This document shows positions 35,509 through 44,945 of a stretch of 64,000 nt of DNA, in pieces; positions within the stretch are counted from its first letter, which is position 1, and every line of letters begins with the position of its first letter. A program made the position numbers and the translations under genes. The DNA comes from Streptomyces paludis. Lineage in GTDB: Bacteria > Actinomycetota > Actinomycetes > Streptomycetales > Streptomycetaceae. The stretch lies in the NCBI RefSeq assembly GCF_003344965.1, contig NZ_CP031194.1, positions 248,001 to 312,000 of the forward strand, written 5' to 3'. A model generated the notes under the pieces. The model searched no databases and was not told where the DNA came from. It saw only the letters and a list, made by a program, of their open reading frames with translations.

Positions 35509-36117
35509 GTGCGCACCATCGTGGGACTCTGGCGCTGGCGGCACAACCCCCTGTGCCGCCGCACCGATCTCGTCGAAGCATGGACCGCGCTCACGGCGGC
35601 CCTGCTGATCGTGCTGGCCGCGCCGGCGGTGGGCCGGCTCTGCTGGAGCGCCGTCGACTCCTCGCTGCGCGAGACCGTACGGCTCCAGCACGAGGAGCGG
35701 CACCGGACGCCCGCCGAGGTCGTCGCCCTCTCCAGGGAGCGCGTCCCCGTCGTGTACGACGTGGAGTCGCCCGGGATACGGGACACCGGCCGCCGGGTGG
35801 TCGCCACCTGGCGCGCGCCGGACGGCGGTGAGCGGACCGGCACGGTCGCCACCACGCTGCGCGATCCGCGCCCCGGCGACACCTTCACCTTCTGGACCGA
35901 CCGGAGCGGCGACGAGGCCCGGGCCCCGATGGACGCGGGCGTCGCCCGGTTCCACGCGCTGCTCATCGGGGTCGGATCGACGGTGCTGGCCGCCGCGTTG
36001 GTGGAGTGCGCCCGGCGGCTGGCCGTATGGCGTCTGGTACAACGGCGGTACCGGCGACTGGACCGGGCGTGGGCGAAGGCCGGTCCCGACTGGGGCCGCA
36101 CCGGCGCGGGCAGCTGA
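35509..36117 (+). CDS. Rv1733c-like membrane protein
   Basis: A 202-aa protein with two membrane segments (about 28-50 and 140-163) enclosing an extracytoplasmic domain. The opening RTIVGLWRWRHNPLCRRTDL and the ending RRLDRAWAKAGPDWGR are hallmarks of the actinobacterial Rv1733c family. GTG 35509 has AAGGGGG upstream. The function is unknown; in mycobacteria the relative is dormancy-induced. Confidence 0.82.
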   Translation: MRTIVGLWRWRHNPLCRRTDLVEAWTALTAALLIVLAAPAVGRLCWSAVDSSLRETVRLQHEERHRTPAEVVALSRERVPVVYDVESPGIRDTGRRVVATWRAPDGGERTGTVATTLRDPRPGDTFTFWTDRSGDEARAPMDAGVARFHALLIGVGSTVLAAALVECARRLAVWRLVQRRYRRLDRAWAKAGPDWGRTGAGS

Positions 36118-36303
36118 TACGGCGGTCCCGGAACCTGCCCCGCCCTTACCCGGACCGGACCAGTGCGGTACTGACGTCAACTCGGCGGTGCCGCGCGCGC
36201 TACGGTGGTGCCCGCCCGGTCAGCCGCCCAGGCCGGGATCCGGGGCAGTCACCCGGAACGGCACTGCACGGGCAATCGCACGAGGTGGGGACAGAACAAC
36301 GCC

Positions 36304-38808
36304 ATGGCACAGGGCACGGTCCAGGTGACGCACACCGGCACATCCCGTTGGCGGCGCCGCACGGGCGAGTACGCCTCGCTCGCCGCCGCCCTGGAGGCCG
36401 CGGGCGACGGCGACATCCTCACCATCGCCCCGGGCACGTACCGGGAGAACCTCGTCGTGTCGCGCGCGGTCACGCTGCGCGGACCAGAGGGTTCGCTCGG
36501 CTCCGTCCGGATCGCGCCCGCCGACGGCGTCCCCCTGACGGTCCGCGCCTCCGCGACCGTGCAGGACCTCCATGTGGAGGGACAGGACGCCACGGCCCCC
36601 GCGCTGCTCGTCGAGGACGGCACCCCCGAGCTGGCGGACCTGCGGATCGTGACCCGCTCCGCGGCCGGCATAGAGGTGCGCGGCGCGGCGCGGCCCACCG
36701 TCCGCCGCTGCACGGTCGACAATCCGGCCGGGGTCGGGATCGCCGTGCTCGACGGGGCGGGCGGGGTCTTCGAGGAGTGCGAGATCGTCGCCGCCGGGCA
36801 GGCGGGCATCTCGGTGCGCGGCGGGGCACACCCCCGGCTGGAGCGCTGCCGGGTCCACCACGCCTCGGGCTCGGGCCTCTCCGTCACCGGTGAGGGCAGC
36901 GGTCTGGAGGCGATCGGCTGCGAGGTGTACGAGATCAAGGGCACCGGCGTACAGATCGCGTCCCGGGCCGCCGCCCATCTCACGGACTCGTCGGTGCACC
37001 GCACCTCGGCCGACGGGATAACCCTGGACACCGACGCCGTACTGACCCTCTCCGACTGCGACATCCACGACATCCCGGAGAACGCGGTCGATCTGCGCTC
37101 CCGGTCGGTGCTGACCCTGACCCGCTCCACGGTGCGCCGCTTCGGCCGCAACGGTCTGTCCGTCTGGGACCCGGGCACCCGCGTGGACGCCAACCAGTGC
37201 GAGATCCACGACAGTACGGGCGACTACCCGGCGGTGTGGATCAGCGACGGGGCGACCGTGGTGCTCGACTCCTGCCGGGTGCACGACGTGCCCGACGCGC
37301 TCTTCGTCCTCGACCGGGGCTCGCGCGCCGATGTGGTCGACAGCGATATCTCGCAGGTGCGGAACACGGCCGTCTCCGTGAGCGACGGCGCGACCGCGCA
37401 GCTCGACGACTGCCGGATCAAGGAGGCGTCCACCGGCGCCTGGTTCCGCGACCACGGCAGCGGCGGCACACTGAACTCCTGCACCATCGACACCGTGCAG
37501 ACCGGTGTCATCGTCACCAAGGGCGCCGATCCGACGATCCAGCGCTGCACGGTCACCACCGCCGCCGAGGCCGGGTTCTATGTCTCCGCCGGCGGCCGGG
37601 GCACCTTCCACAGCTGCCGGGTGACGGGCAGCGGCGGCTACGGCTTCCATGTGATGGACGGCTGCCGTACGACGCTGACCCGCTGCCGTACGGAGCGGTG
37701 CGCGCGCGGCGGTTACGACTTCGCGGAGGACGGGCCGACCGCCGAGGACTGCACCAGCGACGAGAGCGGGGTGCTGACCGCGGAACCGTCCCGGCCGCTC
37801 GCCACCCCGCTCCCGCAGACCGCGGCCCGGACCGCCCCCGCGCTGCTGGGCGCGCTCCCGCCGGCCCCGGCGGTCACCCCCGCCGCCGACGACACCCCGG
37901 CCACCACGGTCGCGCGCGACTCCGAGGACGTCCTCGGCGAACTCGACTCGCTGGTGGGCCTGGAGAGCGTCAAGCGCGAGGTGCGGGCGCTCACCGACAT
38001 GATCGAGGTGGGCCGCCGCCGCAAGGAGGCCGGGCTCAAGGCGGCCTCGGTCCGCCGCCATCTGGTCTTCACGGGCAACCCCGGCACCGGCAAGACGACC
38101 GTGGCCCGGCTGTACGGCGAGATCCTGCACTCGCTCAAGGTGCTGGAGCGCGGGCATCTCGTGGAGGTCTCCCGGGTGGACCTCGTCGGCGAGCACATCG
38201 GCTCCACGGCGATCCGTACGCAGGAGGCGTTCGACCGGGCGCGCGGCGGGGTGCTGTTCATCGACGAGGCGTACGCGCTCTCCCCCGAGGACTCCGGCCG
38301 CGACTTCGGCAAGGAGGCCATCGACACACTGGTGAAGCTGATGGAGGACCACCGGGACGCGGTGGTGGTGATCGTCGCCGGGTACACCGCCGAGATGGAG
38401 CGCTTCCTGACGGTCAACCCCGGTGTGGCGTCCCGCTTCTCACGGACCATCACCTTCACCGACTACGAGCCGGACGAGCTGCTGCGGATCGTGGAGGGGC
38501 AGTCGGAGGAGCAGGAGTACCGGCTGGGCGAGGGCACGTCCGAGGCACTGCTCAAGTACTTCACGGCGCTGCCCAAGGGGCCGGCCTTCGGCAACGGCCG
38601 TACCGCGCGCCAGACGTTCGAGTCGATGGTGGAGCGGCACGCGGGCCGGGTCGCCCAGCTGCCGGAGACCAGCACCGACGATCTGACCCTGCTCTACGCG
38701 GACGACCTGCCCCCGCTCCCGGAGCCGGCCACCTCCGAGTCCGGGGTCTCCGCCTCCGCCGAGTCCGCTTCCGCCGAAACCGCTGCCGCCAAGGACGAGT
38801 TGTTCTGA
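36304..38808 (+). CDS. Right-handed beta-helix / CbbX-type AAA+ ATPase fusion
   Basis: An 834-aa two-part protein. Residues about 40-480 form a long right-handed parallel beta-helix made of repeated 22-25-residue turns (recurrent C-x-V/I-H-D and G-I/V-x-V patterns). A Pro/Ala linker (about 495-540) leads to an AAA+ domain of the CbxX/CfxQ family, which includes RuBisCO activase CbbX and type VII secretion EccA. Walker A GNPGTGKTT is at 591-599, Walker B VLFIDE at 650-655, with an arginine-finger region near ASRFSRTITF. No ESX, RuBisCO or toxin gene is adjacent. It may remodel a partner bound by the helix, which is inference. The last 115 bp overlap the convergent membrane hydrolase. Confidence 0.9.
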   Translation: MAQGTVQVTHTGTSRWRRRTGEYASLAAALEAAGDGDILTIAPGTYRENLVVSRAVTLRGPEGSLGSVRIAPADGVPLTVRASATVQDLHVEGQDATAPALLVEDGTPELADLRIVTRSAAGIEVRGAARPTVRRCTVDNPAGVGIAVLDGAGGVFEECEIVAAGQAGISVRGGAHPRLERCRVHHASGSGLSVTGEGSGLEAIGCEVYEIKGTGVQIASRAAAHLTDSSVHRTSADGITLDTDAVLTLSDCDIHDIPENAVDLRSRSVLTLTRSTVRRFGRNGLSVWDPGTRVDANQCEIHDSTGDYPAVWISDGATVVLDSCRVHDVPDALFVLDRGSRADVVDSDISQVRNTAVSVSDGATAQLDDCRIKEASTGAWFRDHGSGGTLNSCTIDTVQTGVIVTKGADPTIQRCTVTTAAEAGFYVSAGGRGTFHSCRVTGSGGYGFHVMDGCRTTLTRCRTERCARGGYDFAEDGPTAEDCTSDESGVLTAEPSRPLATPLPQTAARTAPALLGALPPAPAVTPAADDTPATTVARDSEDVLGELDSLVGLESVKREVRALTDMIEVGRRRKEAGLKAASVRRHLVFTGNPGTGKTTVARLYGEILHSLKVLERGHLVEVSRVDLVGEHIGSTAIRTQEAFDRARGGVLFIDEAYALSPEDSGRDFGKEAIDTLVKLMEDHRDAVVVIVAGYTAEMERFLTVNPGVASRFSRTITFTDYEPDELLRIVEGQSEEQEYRLGEGTSEALLKYFTALPKGPAFGNGRTARQTFESMVERHAGRVAQLPETSTDDLTLLYADDLPPLPEPATSESGVSASAESASAETAAAKDELF

Positions 38809-41330
38809 CCGCGCGGCGGGGGCAGCGGCCGGGGCGGCAGCGGGGGCGGCAACCGGTCGAGCAGCGCGGCGCGTTCCTCGGCGAAGACCGGGTCCGCCTG
38901 GTAGTTGGAGTGCCCGAACACCGGCTCGGGCAGCGGGTGTTCCACCGTACGGCCGTAGCAGAGCGGGTCGGTGAGAGGGCCCCGGTCGACCTCCGGGCGG
39001 TCGCCGTCGGCGGGGACCCGGACCGGGCCGCCGATGGGGTCGGTGGCGCGCCACAGATTGCGCCAGCAGTGCACCTCCCGGGAGAGCCGGGCCAGTTGAC
39101 CGGCGCCGAAGTACGCGGGGAACCAGCGGCCGTACAGCCGCTCCAGCGGCGAGCCGTACGTCAGCAGCGCGACCCGGCGGCGGGTGGCGGGCCGTAACTG
39201 CCAGACGGCCGCGGCGGCGAGCACACTGCCCTGCGAGTGGCCGGAGAGGACGAGCCTGCCGCCCGTACGGCCGGTCCAGGCGGCGATGCGCCAGGTGAGG
39301 TCGGGGACGGCGCGCTCGGCGTAGCAGGGCGGCGCGAAGGGGTGGGCGGCGCGCGGCCAGAACGTGCCGACGTCCCAGAGGATGCCGATGGTGCGGCGGG
39401 CCGAGGCGTCCCGGTAGGCGCGGCGGCCCCAGGTGACGAAGAGCAGGAAACCGAACCCGACCAGCCAGGAGCCGATGGCCTGCGCGGTCTGGGCGAACGC
39501 CTCGACGAACGAGTCGGTGCCGCGCGCGGCCTGTCCCGGCACCTCGCCGCTCGCCCAGGACCCGGCGACGGCGGCGGCGCCCAGCAGCAGGGAGGCACCG
39601 GAGACCACCCCGACCAGCCGGGGCGCGGAGTCCGTGAGCGCGGCCCGGGCCCGGACGCCGGCCACCTGCCGGGTACGGAGGGCGTCGGCCTTCGTACCGC
39701 CCCGCTCCCTCGCGTACTCCCGCTCCACGAGCGGAGCCAGCGCGCGGGCGCCGCGGGCGGTCCGTACGGCGAGCACACCGGCCGGGACGACCAGCAGGAC
39801 CAGCAGGACGGGGATGACGGACGCCTGCCAGCTGAGCAGCACCGGCGGGCCGGGCATCGGGCCGCCGCCCATGCCGGGGGTGGCGTCCCCGTCCAGCCGG
39901 TCGGCGACCCACTGGGCGACCCCGCCGGTCATCACCCCGCCCAGGGCGCAGGCGAGCATCGCGACGGCGGGCCCGCCGAGACCGCGCATCGCGGTGCGCG
40001 GCTGGGACGTCCGGCGGTACATCCGGCGGGCGACGACGACGAGCGCGACGACCAGCACGACCTGGGCCAGGGACAGTGCCCGGAAGACCTGGTCGACGGG
40101 GAGCGCGCCCGTGGAGACCCAGCCGGGCCGGGACCAGCCGACGTACACGACGGAGAGCCCGAGCAGGGCGAGCGAGGCGGCCGGCAGCCGCTCGGTGAGC
40201 AGCCGGTCGAGGGAGCGGCGGCGCCCCCGGTCACCGCGGCTCCTGGCGCACACCACCCACAGGGCGACGGCCGCGCAGCACAGCAGCGCCGCCCGCAGCA
40301 GTACGCCGAGGACCGCCGCCGGAGCGCCGGGGACACGCGCGTCGTGGTCGGCGCCGGCGGCGGTGAGGGCGGCGGCGACGGTGAGGAAGCCCGCGGCGGT
40401 GTGCGCGGCACGGAGCCGGGCGACGAGCCGGCGCCCGTACCAGAACCCGGGCCGGCCGAGGGCGGACCGCACCCCGTCGGTGAGGGACGGATCGGAGGCG
40501 AGGGGTTCGGGGGCGGTTGGTTCGGGGGCGGGGAGTCCGGTCGCGGGTGGTTTGGAGGGCAGCGGGTCCGGGGCGGCGGTGCGGTCGGGGACGCCCAGAC
40601 GGTCGTCGGTGGGCGGGCGTTGGGACTCGTACGCGCTCCACGTACGGTGCGAGAGGTACCAGAGCAGCCCCACCAGCGCCGTCGGCACGACGGAGGCGAG
40701 GGCGAGACGGCGGCCGGGCTGCGCCCACCAGCCCTCCCGCTCCGCCGCGAGGAAGCCGAGCCAGGACCGGCGGGCGACGCACTCGGCGGACCCGGCGCAC
40801 TGCCACGCCGTCAGGTCCAGCGCGACCTCGCAGGCCGCGGCCGTCAGCAGCACGGTCAGGGTGAGGGCGACGAGCCGGACGAGCACCCCGTACAGCCGCT
40901 GGGTGCCGGGCACGCCCTTCGTGGCGGGCCGCATCCAGTGGGCGAGGTTGACCACCATGAAGGGGAGCAGCAGCAGCCACAGGGCCCGTGAGCCGTTGCC
41001 CGAGGTGAGGTTGGACCAGCAGTACGCCTCCGGGACGGGCCGGCCGCCGTAGCGCTCGGGGTGCCGTTCGGCGTCGGCGTCCACGGCGCGGCGGTATATG
41101 GCGGCCGTCTCGTCGCCGGTGACCCGGACCGTACGGGGATCGTCGAGCATCCGGCTCGGGGTGGTGCCGCCGACGCCGTGGACGAGGAGTTCGAGCGCGG
41201 CGCCGCCGTGGTGTGCCGCCTCGGCGGACACGGGTGGCGCCGCCGGCACCGGGGACGGCAGCGGTAACGGGGACGGCAGCGGTGTCGGTGTCTGCGTCGG
41301 CGTCTGCGGATCCGTTGTCTCAGGGGGCAC
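38694..41330 (-). CDS. Polytopic membrane protein with alpha/beta-hydrolase domain, two TTA codons
   Basis: A large 878-aa integral membrane protein. An N-terminal part (ELLVHGVGGTTPSRMLDDP) looks like the first strand and oxyanion region of a serine hydrolase. About ten membrane segments follow, and the nucleophile elbow GHSQG is at 697-701 (Ser699), with a possible catalytic His in FGHSNYQAD. The catalytic core is thus split by the membrane region. Lipase or esterase activity is plausible. TTA codons occur at positions 22 and 712, suggesting bldA dependence. The last 38 residues are Ser/Ala/Glu-rich and encoded antisense to the tail of the AAA+ gene. GTG 41330 is the start used, but its ribosome site is weak. 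Confidence 0.82.
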   Translation of the reverse strand: MPPETTDPQTPTQTPTPLPSPLPLPSPVPAAPPVSAEAAHHGGAALELLVHGVGGTTPSRMLDDPRTVRVTGDETAAIYRRAVDADAERHPERYGGRPVPEAYCWSNLTSGNGSRALWLLLLPFMVVNLAHWMRPATKGVPGTQRLYGVLVRLVALTLTVLLTAAACEVALDLTAWQCAGSAECVARRSWLGFLAAEREGWWAQPGRRLALASVVPTALVGLLWYLSHRTWSAYESQRPPTDDRLGVPDRTAAPDPLPSKPPATGLPAPEPTAPEPLASDPSLTDGVRSALGRPGFWYGRRLVARLRAAHTAAGFLTVAAALTAAGADHDARVPGAPAAVLGVLLRAALLCCAAVALWVVCARSRGDRGRRRSLDRLLTERLPAASLALLGLSVVYVGWSRPGWVSTGALPVDQVFRALSLAQVVLVVALVVVARRMYRRTSQPRTAMRGLGGPAVAMLACALGGVMTGGVAQWVADRLDGDATPGMGGGPMPGPPVLLSWQASVIPVLLVLLVVPAGVLAVRTARGARALAPLVEREYARERGGTKADALRTRQVAGVRARAALTDSAPRLVGVVSGASLLLGAAAVAGSWASGEVPGQAARGTDSFVEAFAQTAQAIGSWLVGFGFLLFVTWGRRAYRDASARRTIGILWDVGTFWPRAAHPFAPPCYAERAVPDLTWRIAAWTGRTGGRLVLSGHSQGSVLAAAAVWQLRPATRRRVALLTYGSPLERLYGRWFPAYFGAGQLARLSREVHCWRNLWRATDPIGGPVRVPADGDRPEVDRGPLTDPLCYGRTVEHPLPEPVFGHSNYQADPVFAEERAALLDRLPPPLPPRPLPPPRGQNNSSLAAAVSAEADSAEAETPDSEVAGSGSGGRSSA

Positions 41331-41533
41331 TTCGGCGGCTCGCTCTCGTACGGGACCCGGCGCGGTGGGGGTGGCGCGGTGGGGTGCGGCGCCCCAGGAT
41401 GACGGACCTGGGCGGCGGGCACCCCGTTGTCACCGAATCTTCCCGGTCCCCGCCGCCCGCCATCACCGGGGCGGGTGTCGGACCTCCGTGCGAGGATGAG
41501 TCCCTTGGACTCGGCGGAAGGACCGGACCGGCG

Positions 41534-42382
41534 GTGAGCGACAATCAGAACCTCCTCGCGGAGCAGCGCCGCGCGCTGATCCTGGACGAGGTGCGCCGAC
41601 GTGGCGGAGTCCGCGTCAACGAGCTGACGCGCAAGCTCAATGTCTCCGACATGACGGTGCGCCGGGACCTGGACGCGCTGGCCCGGCAGGGCGTCATCGA
41701 GAAGGTGCACGGCGGCGCGGTCCCGGTGGTCGAGGCGAGTACGCACGAACCGGGGTTCGAGGCGAAGTCCGCGCTGGAGCTGACCGCCAAGGAGGACATC
41801 GCGCGGGCGGCGGCGGCGCTCGTCCAGCCCGGGAGCGCCATCGCGCTGTCCGGTGGGACGACGACCTTCGCGCTGGCGCACCATCTGGTGGACGTCCCCG
41901 AGCTGACGGTGGTGACCAACTCGACGCGGGTGGCCGATGTGTTCCACACCGCGCGGCAGACGGCGGGCGCGGGCGGCCAGCGCTCCGGCTCCCCCGTCGT
42001 GGTGCTCACGGGCGGGGTGCGTACGCCGTCGGACTCGCTGGTGGGTCCGGTGGCCGACCAGGCGATCCGCTCGCTCCACTTCGATGTGCTCTTCCTCGGG
42101 GTGCACGGCATCTCGGTCGAGGCGGGCCTCTCCACACCGAACATCGCGGAGGCGGAGACCAACCGCCGGTTCATGCGGTCGGCGCGCCGGGTGGTGGTCG
42201 TGGCCGACCACACGAAGTGGGGGACGGTGGGGCTGAGTTCGTTCGCGACACTGGACGCGATCGACACTCTGGTGACGGACTCGGGGCTGTCTGAGGAGAC
42301 GCGCGCGGAGATCGCGGAGCATGTGCCGGGCCTGCTGGTGGCGGACCGGGCCACATCGGGTTCGGTGCCGGGGAACGGCTGA
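41534..42382 (+). CDS. DeoR/GlpR-family transcriptional regulator
   Basis: Second DeoR regulator of the window, 282 aa. The helix-turn-helix is RVNELTRKLNVSDMTVRRDL (about residues 28-47) followed by ARQGVIEKVHGGAV. The sensor domain has LSGGTTTFALAHHL, VVTNSTRVADVF and VVVADHTKWG. GTG 41534 starts right before SDNQNLLAEQRR, with GGAAGGA upstream. It is divergent from the membrane hydrolase and followed by an SRPBCC gene. Its sugar-phosphate ligand and targets are not evident from context. Confidence 0.9.
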   Translation: MSDNQNLLAEQRRALILDEVRRRGGVRVNELTRKLNVSDMTVRRDLDALARQGVIEKVHGGAVPVVEASTHEPGFEAKSALELTAKEDIARAAAALVQPGSAIALSGGTTTFALAHHLVDVPELTVVTNSTRVADVFHTARQTAGAGGQRSGSPVVVLTGGVRTPSDSLVGPVADQAIRSLHFDVLFLGVHGISVEAGLSTPNIAEAETNRRFMRSARRVVVVADHTKWGTVGLSSFATLDAIDTLVTDSGLSEETRAEIAEHVPGLLVADRATSGSVPGNG

Positions 42383-42449
42383 CAGGAAGCGTGTCGCGCC
42401 GCCCCGCTGCCCAGCGCCTTTGGGCGGCGGTCCGGCCTACGATCGGCGG

Positions 42450-42944
42450 ATGAGCGTCTTCCGGATCGACCGTGCCACCCCGCTCCCCGCCGACGAGGCA
42501 TGGCGGCGGCTGACGGACTGGCCCGCGCACGGGCGCGTGGTGCCGCTCACCCGGATCACGGTCCTGACCCCGGGCCCGACCCGCACCGGGACACTCTTCA
42601 CCGCCCGTACGGGGCTAGGGCCTCTCGGGTTCGACGATCCGATGGAGGTCGTCCACTGGCAGCCGCCCGCGCCGGGGGTGCCGGGCCACTGCCGGCTGGA
42701 GAAGCGCGGCCGGGCCGTCACGGGCTGGGCGGAAATCCGCGTACGGGACGACGGGCCGGCCGGGGACGGGCGCGGCGCCCGGGTGTGCTGGGAGGAAGAC
42801 CTGCGGTTCGCCGTACTGCCGCGCCCACTGGACCCGCTGACGGCGCGCGCGGGACGGCTGGTCTTCGGCCGCGCCGTGGGCCGTCTGCTGCGCGGAGGGA
42901 GCACGGCGGGCACGGGCGCGGGCGCGGATGCCGGGCATGGCTAG
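42450..42944 (+). CDS. SRPBCC-family (START-like) protein
   Basis: Small 164-aa protein with the START/Bet v1-like fold: FRIDRATPLPADEAWRRLTD at the N-terminus and a cavity-lining middle. The C-terminal helix (DPLTARAGRLVFGRAVGRLL) closes the fold. Such proteins bind hydrophobic ligands. It lies 67 bp after the DeoR regulator on the same strand; the ribosome site is weak (CGGCGG). Specific ligand unknown. Confidence 0.82.
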   Translation: MSVFRIDRATPLPADEAWRRLTDWPAHGRVVPLTRITVLTPGPTRTGTLFTARTGLGPLGFDDPMEVVHWQPPAPGVPGHCRLEKRGRAVTGWAEIRVRDDGPAGDGRGARVCWEEDLRFAVLPRPLDPLTARAGRLVFGRAVGRLLRGGSTAGTGAGADAGHG

Positions 42945-42960
42945 CCCCGGCACCGCGCTC

Positions 42961-43030
42961 CGGTCAGGTCCGGTCAGGTCAGGTCCGGTGGTGCTCCCTG
43001 TCCGGTCCGGTGGGATCCGGTCCGGTCAGG
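42961..43030. repeat. Degenerate CGGTCAGGTC tandem repeats
   Basis: The gap between two convergent genes is almost entirely made of short direct copies of CGGTCAGGTC and TCCGGTCCGGTG. I see no strong inverted symmetry and no ORF. It is probably slippage-derived. Confidence 0.55.
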
Positions 43031-43586
43031 ATTCCTCGAAGTAGGCGTCCAGGACCGCGTCCAGCTCGGCCGCCCACCCCTTCAGATCGCTCCTGGCCGC
43101 CGCGTCGACCTCGGCGGTGAACCAACGGCGGCTGGACACATGGACCGTGACCGTGAACCGGCGGCCGAACCGGGGGGTGCCGACCTCCACCGCGCCGATC
43201 TCGTCCCACCGGAAGTCGGCCTCCTCCTCGTCGAGGCGGAACCGTACGCCGTCACGGTCGGCCGTGATCGAGCCACGCCGGTCGCTCGCCTCGAAGACGG
43301 GCCCGTCGTCCTCCGCCGCTGCTTCTCCTTCCTTCTTCCCCTGTTCTGACTCCGCCGGTTCGGACTCCGCCGGTTCGGAGTCGGCCGCGGGGGCGTCCTC
43401 CCGGTCGGCGTCCTCGGCCGCCGCGTCCTGGACGTCGGCCTCGGCCGCGGCCTCCGGTTCCGGCTCCTCGGCCGGTGCCGTCTTCTCCTCCGCCCCGGGG
43501 CGAGGGGCCGTCAGACCGGGGATATATGCCGGATCTGTCCCCGCGGCGTACTCGGGCTGGACTTTCGGATCTATGCGCTGCTCCAC
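43026..43586 (-). CDS. Acidic low-complexity protein, function unknown
   Basis: A 186-aa soluble protein. Residues about 30-95 are a disordered Glu/Ala/Asp-rich run with the repeat EPAES. The C-terminal 90 residues form a compact domain (GSITADRDGVRFRLDEEEAD, then FRWDEIGAVEVGTPRFGRRF and WFTAEVDAAARSDLKGWAAE) that looks like a small PH-like beta-sandwich with a closing helix. I know of similar Streptomyces proteins but no function. Confidence 0.75.
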   Translation of the reverse strand: MEQRIDPKVQPEYAAGTDPAYIPGLTAPRPGAEEKTAPAEEPEPEAAAEADVQDAAAEDADREDAPAADSEPAESEPAESEQGKKEGEAAAEDDGPVFEASDRRGSITADRDGVRFRLDEEEADFRWDEIGAVEVGTPRFGRRFTVTVHVSSRRWFTAEVDAAARSDLKGWAAELDAVLDAYFEES

Positions 43587-43642
43587 GGCGGGCAGTATGG
43601 TCCACGAACCTGTATGAGGCCAGTAGCCCCCGTGCGGGCTGG

Positions 43643-44803
43643 TCAGTCCGGCCAGACGCCCGTCGTCAGAAAGCGGTCGAGCGCCTCGGTGTACGGGGTG
43701 ATGTCCAGGCCCTGCCCGGCGAGCCAGGCGTCCGAGTAGTACTTGTCGAGATAGCGGTCGCCCGGGTCGCAGAGCAGGGTGACCACACTGCCCGTGTCAC
43801 CGGCCTCGACCATCTCCGCGACGATCCGCAGCGCGCTCCACAGGCCGGTGCCGGTGGAGCCGCCCGCCTTGCGCCCTATGGCGCGCTCCAGCATCCGTAC
43901 GGCGGCGACGCTGGCCGCGTCCGGGACCTTCATCATCCGGTCGATGGCGCCGGGCACGAAGCTCGGCTCCATCCGGGGGCGCCCGATGCCCTCGATACGG
44001 GAGCCGCGCTCGCTGCGCGCGTCCGCGTCGTGCCGGGTCCAGCCGTCGAAGAAGCAGGAGTTCTCCGGGTCGGGGACGCAGATCCGGGTGTCGTACTGCA
44101 TGTAGTGGACATAGCGGGCGATGGTCGCGGAGGTGCCGCCCGTGCCGGCCGTGGCGACGACCCAGGCGGGCTCGGGATAGCGCTCCAGCCGCAGTTGCTG
44201 GTAGATCGACTCGGCGATGTTGTTGTTGCCCCGCCAGTCGGTGGCGCGCTCCGCGTAGGTGAACTGGTCCATGTAGTGGCCGCCGGTACGGGCCGCCAGA
44301 CCCGCCGACTCCGCGTAGATCCCGGCGGCGTCGTCCACGAAGTGGCACTGCCCGCCGTGGAATTCGATCAGCCGGCACTTCTCGGGGCTGGTGGTACGGG
44401 GCATGACGGCGATGAACGGCACGCCGATCAGCTTCGCGAAGTACGCCTCGGAGACGGCCGTCGAACCGCTGGACGCCTCGATCACCGGCTTTCCCGGCCG
44501 GATCCAGCCGTTGCAGAGGCCGTAGAGGAACAGCGAGCGGGCGAGCCGGTGCTTGAGGCTGCCGGTGGGATGCGTCGACTCGTCCTTGAGGTACAGGTCG
44601 ATGCCCCACCGCTCGGGGAGCGGGAAGCGCAGGAGATGGGTGTCGGCGGAGCGGTTGGCGTCGGCCTGGACCTTCCGTACGGCCTCCTTGAGCCATGCGC
44701 GGTAACCGGGGTCGCTGCGGTCCACGTCGACGATGGCGGCCGGCGTCCCGTCCGTACAGTCCCCGGATCCGTCCGTCTGTGTCATCGCGCGCTCCTCGCT
44801 CAT
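43643..44803 (-). CDS. PLP-dependent cysteine synthase/desulfhydrase-family enzyme (Cds1-like)
   Basis: Fold-type II PLP enzyme of 386 aa. The PLP lysine is in [14 protein letters not shown] and the phosphate/carboxylate loop in [17 protein letters not shown] glycine-rich PLP-phosphate loop is in [15 protein letters not shown]. It resembles the actinobacterial Cds1 family, which degrades L-cysteine to sulfide, pyruvate and ammonia, more than true CysK. ATG 44803 is preferred because GGGGAG lies 6 nt upstream; ATG 44785 is possible. It stands alone. Cysteine desulfhydrase versus synthase activity cannot be settled here. Confidence 0.87.
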   Translation of the reverse strand: MSEERAMTQTDGSGDCTDGTPAAIVDVDRSDPGYRAWLKEAVRKVQADANRSADTHLLRFPLPERWGIDLYLKDESTHPTGSLKHRLARSLFLYGLCNGWIRPGKPVIEASSGSTAVSEAYFAKLIGVPFIAVMPRTTSPEKCRLIEFHGGQCHFVDDAAGIYAESAGLAARTGGHYMDQFTYAERATDWRGNNNIAESIYQQLRLERYPEPAWVVATAGTGGTSATIARYVHYMQYDTRICVPDPENSCFFDGWTRHDADARSERGSRIEGIGRPRMEPSFVPGAIDRMMKVPDAASVAAVRMLERAIGRKAGGSTGTGLWSALRIVAEMVEAGDTGSVVTLLCDPGDRYLDKYYSDAWLAGQGLDITPYTEALDRFLTTGVWPD

Positions 44804-44945
44804 CGGTGCTCCCCGATCGGGCCCCGCCCGCACCGTACCTCCACCACCTGCGCGGACGACGGGCGCTCTGGTGCGGCGCCGGATACTTGGGCACACTGCC
44901 TTGAGGGGATTCGCAGGGATATGGCATGGAGGGGGCTGAAGAGCC

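Noticed and set aside
36304..38808. Possible type VII secretion or RuBisCO activation locus
   Set aside because: The AAA+ domain resembles EccA/CbbX, but no WxG100, EccB-E or rbc gene is in the window.
43026..43586. Toxin-antitoxin reading of the acidic protein and its neighbour
   Set aside because: The acidic protein is not adjacent in orientation to a small toxin; the next gene is a PLP enzyme.
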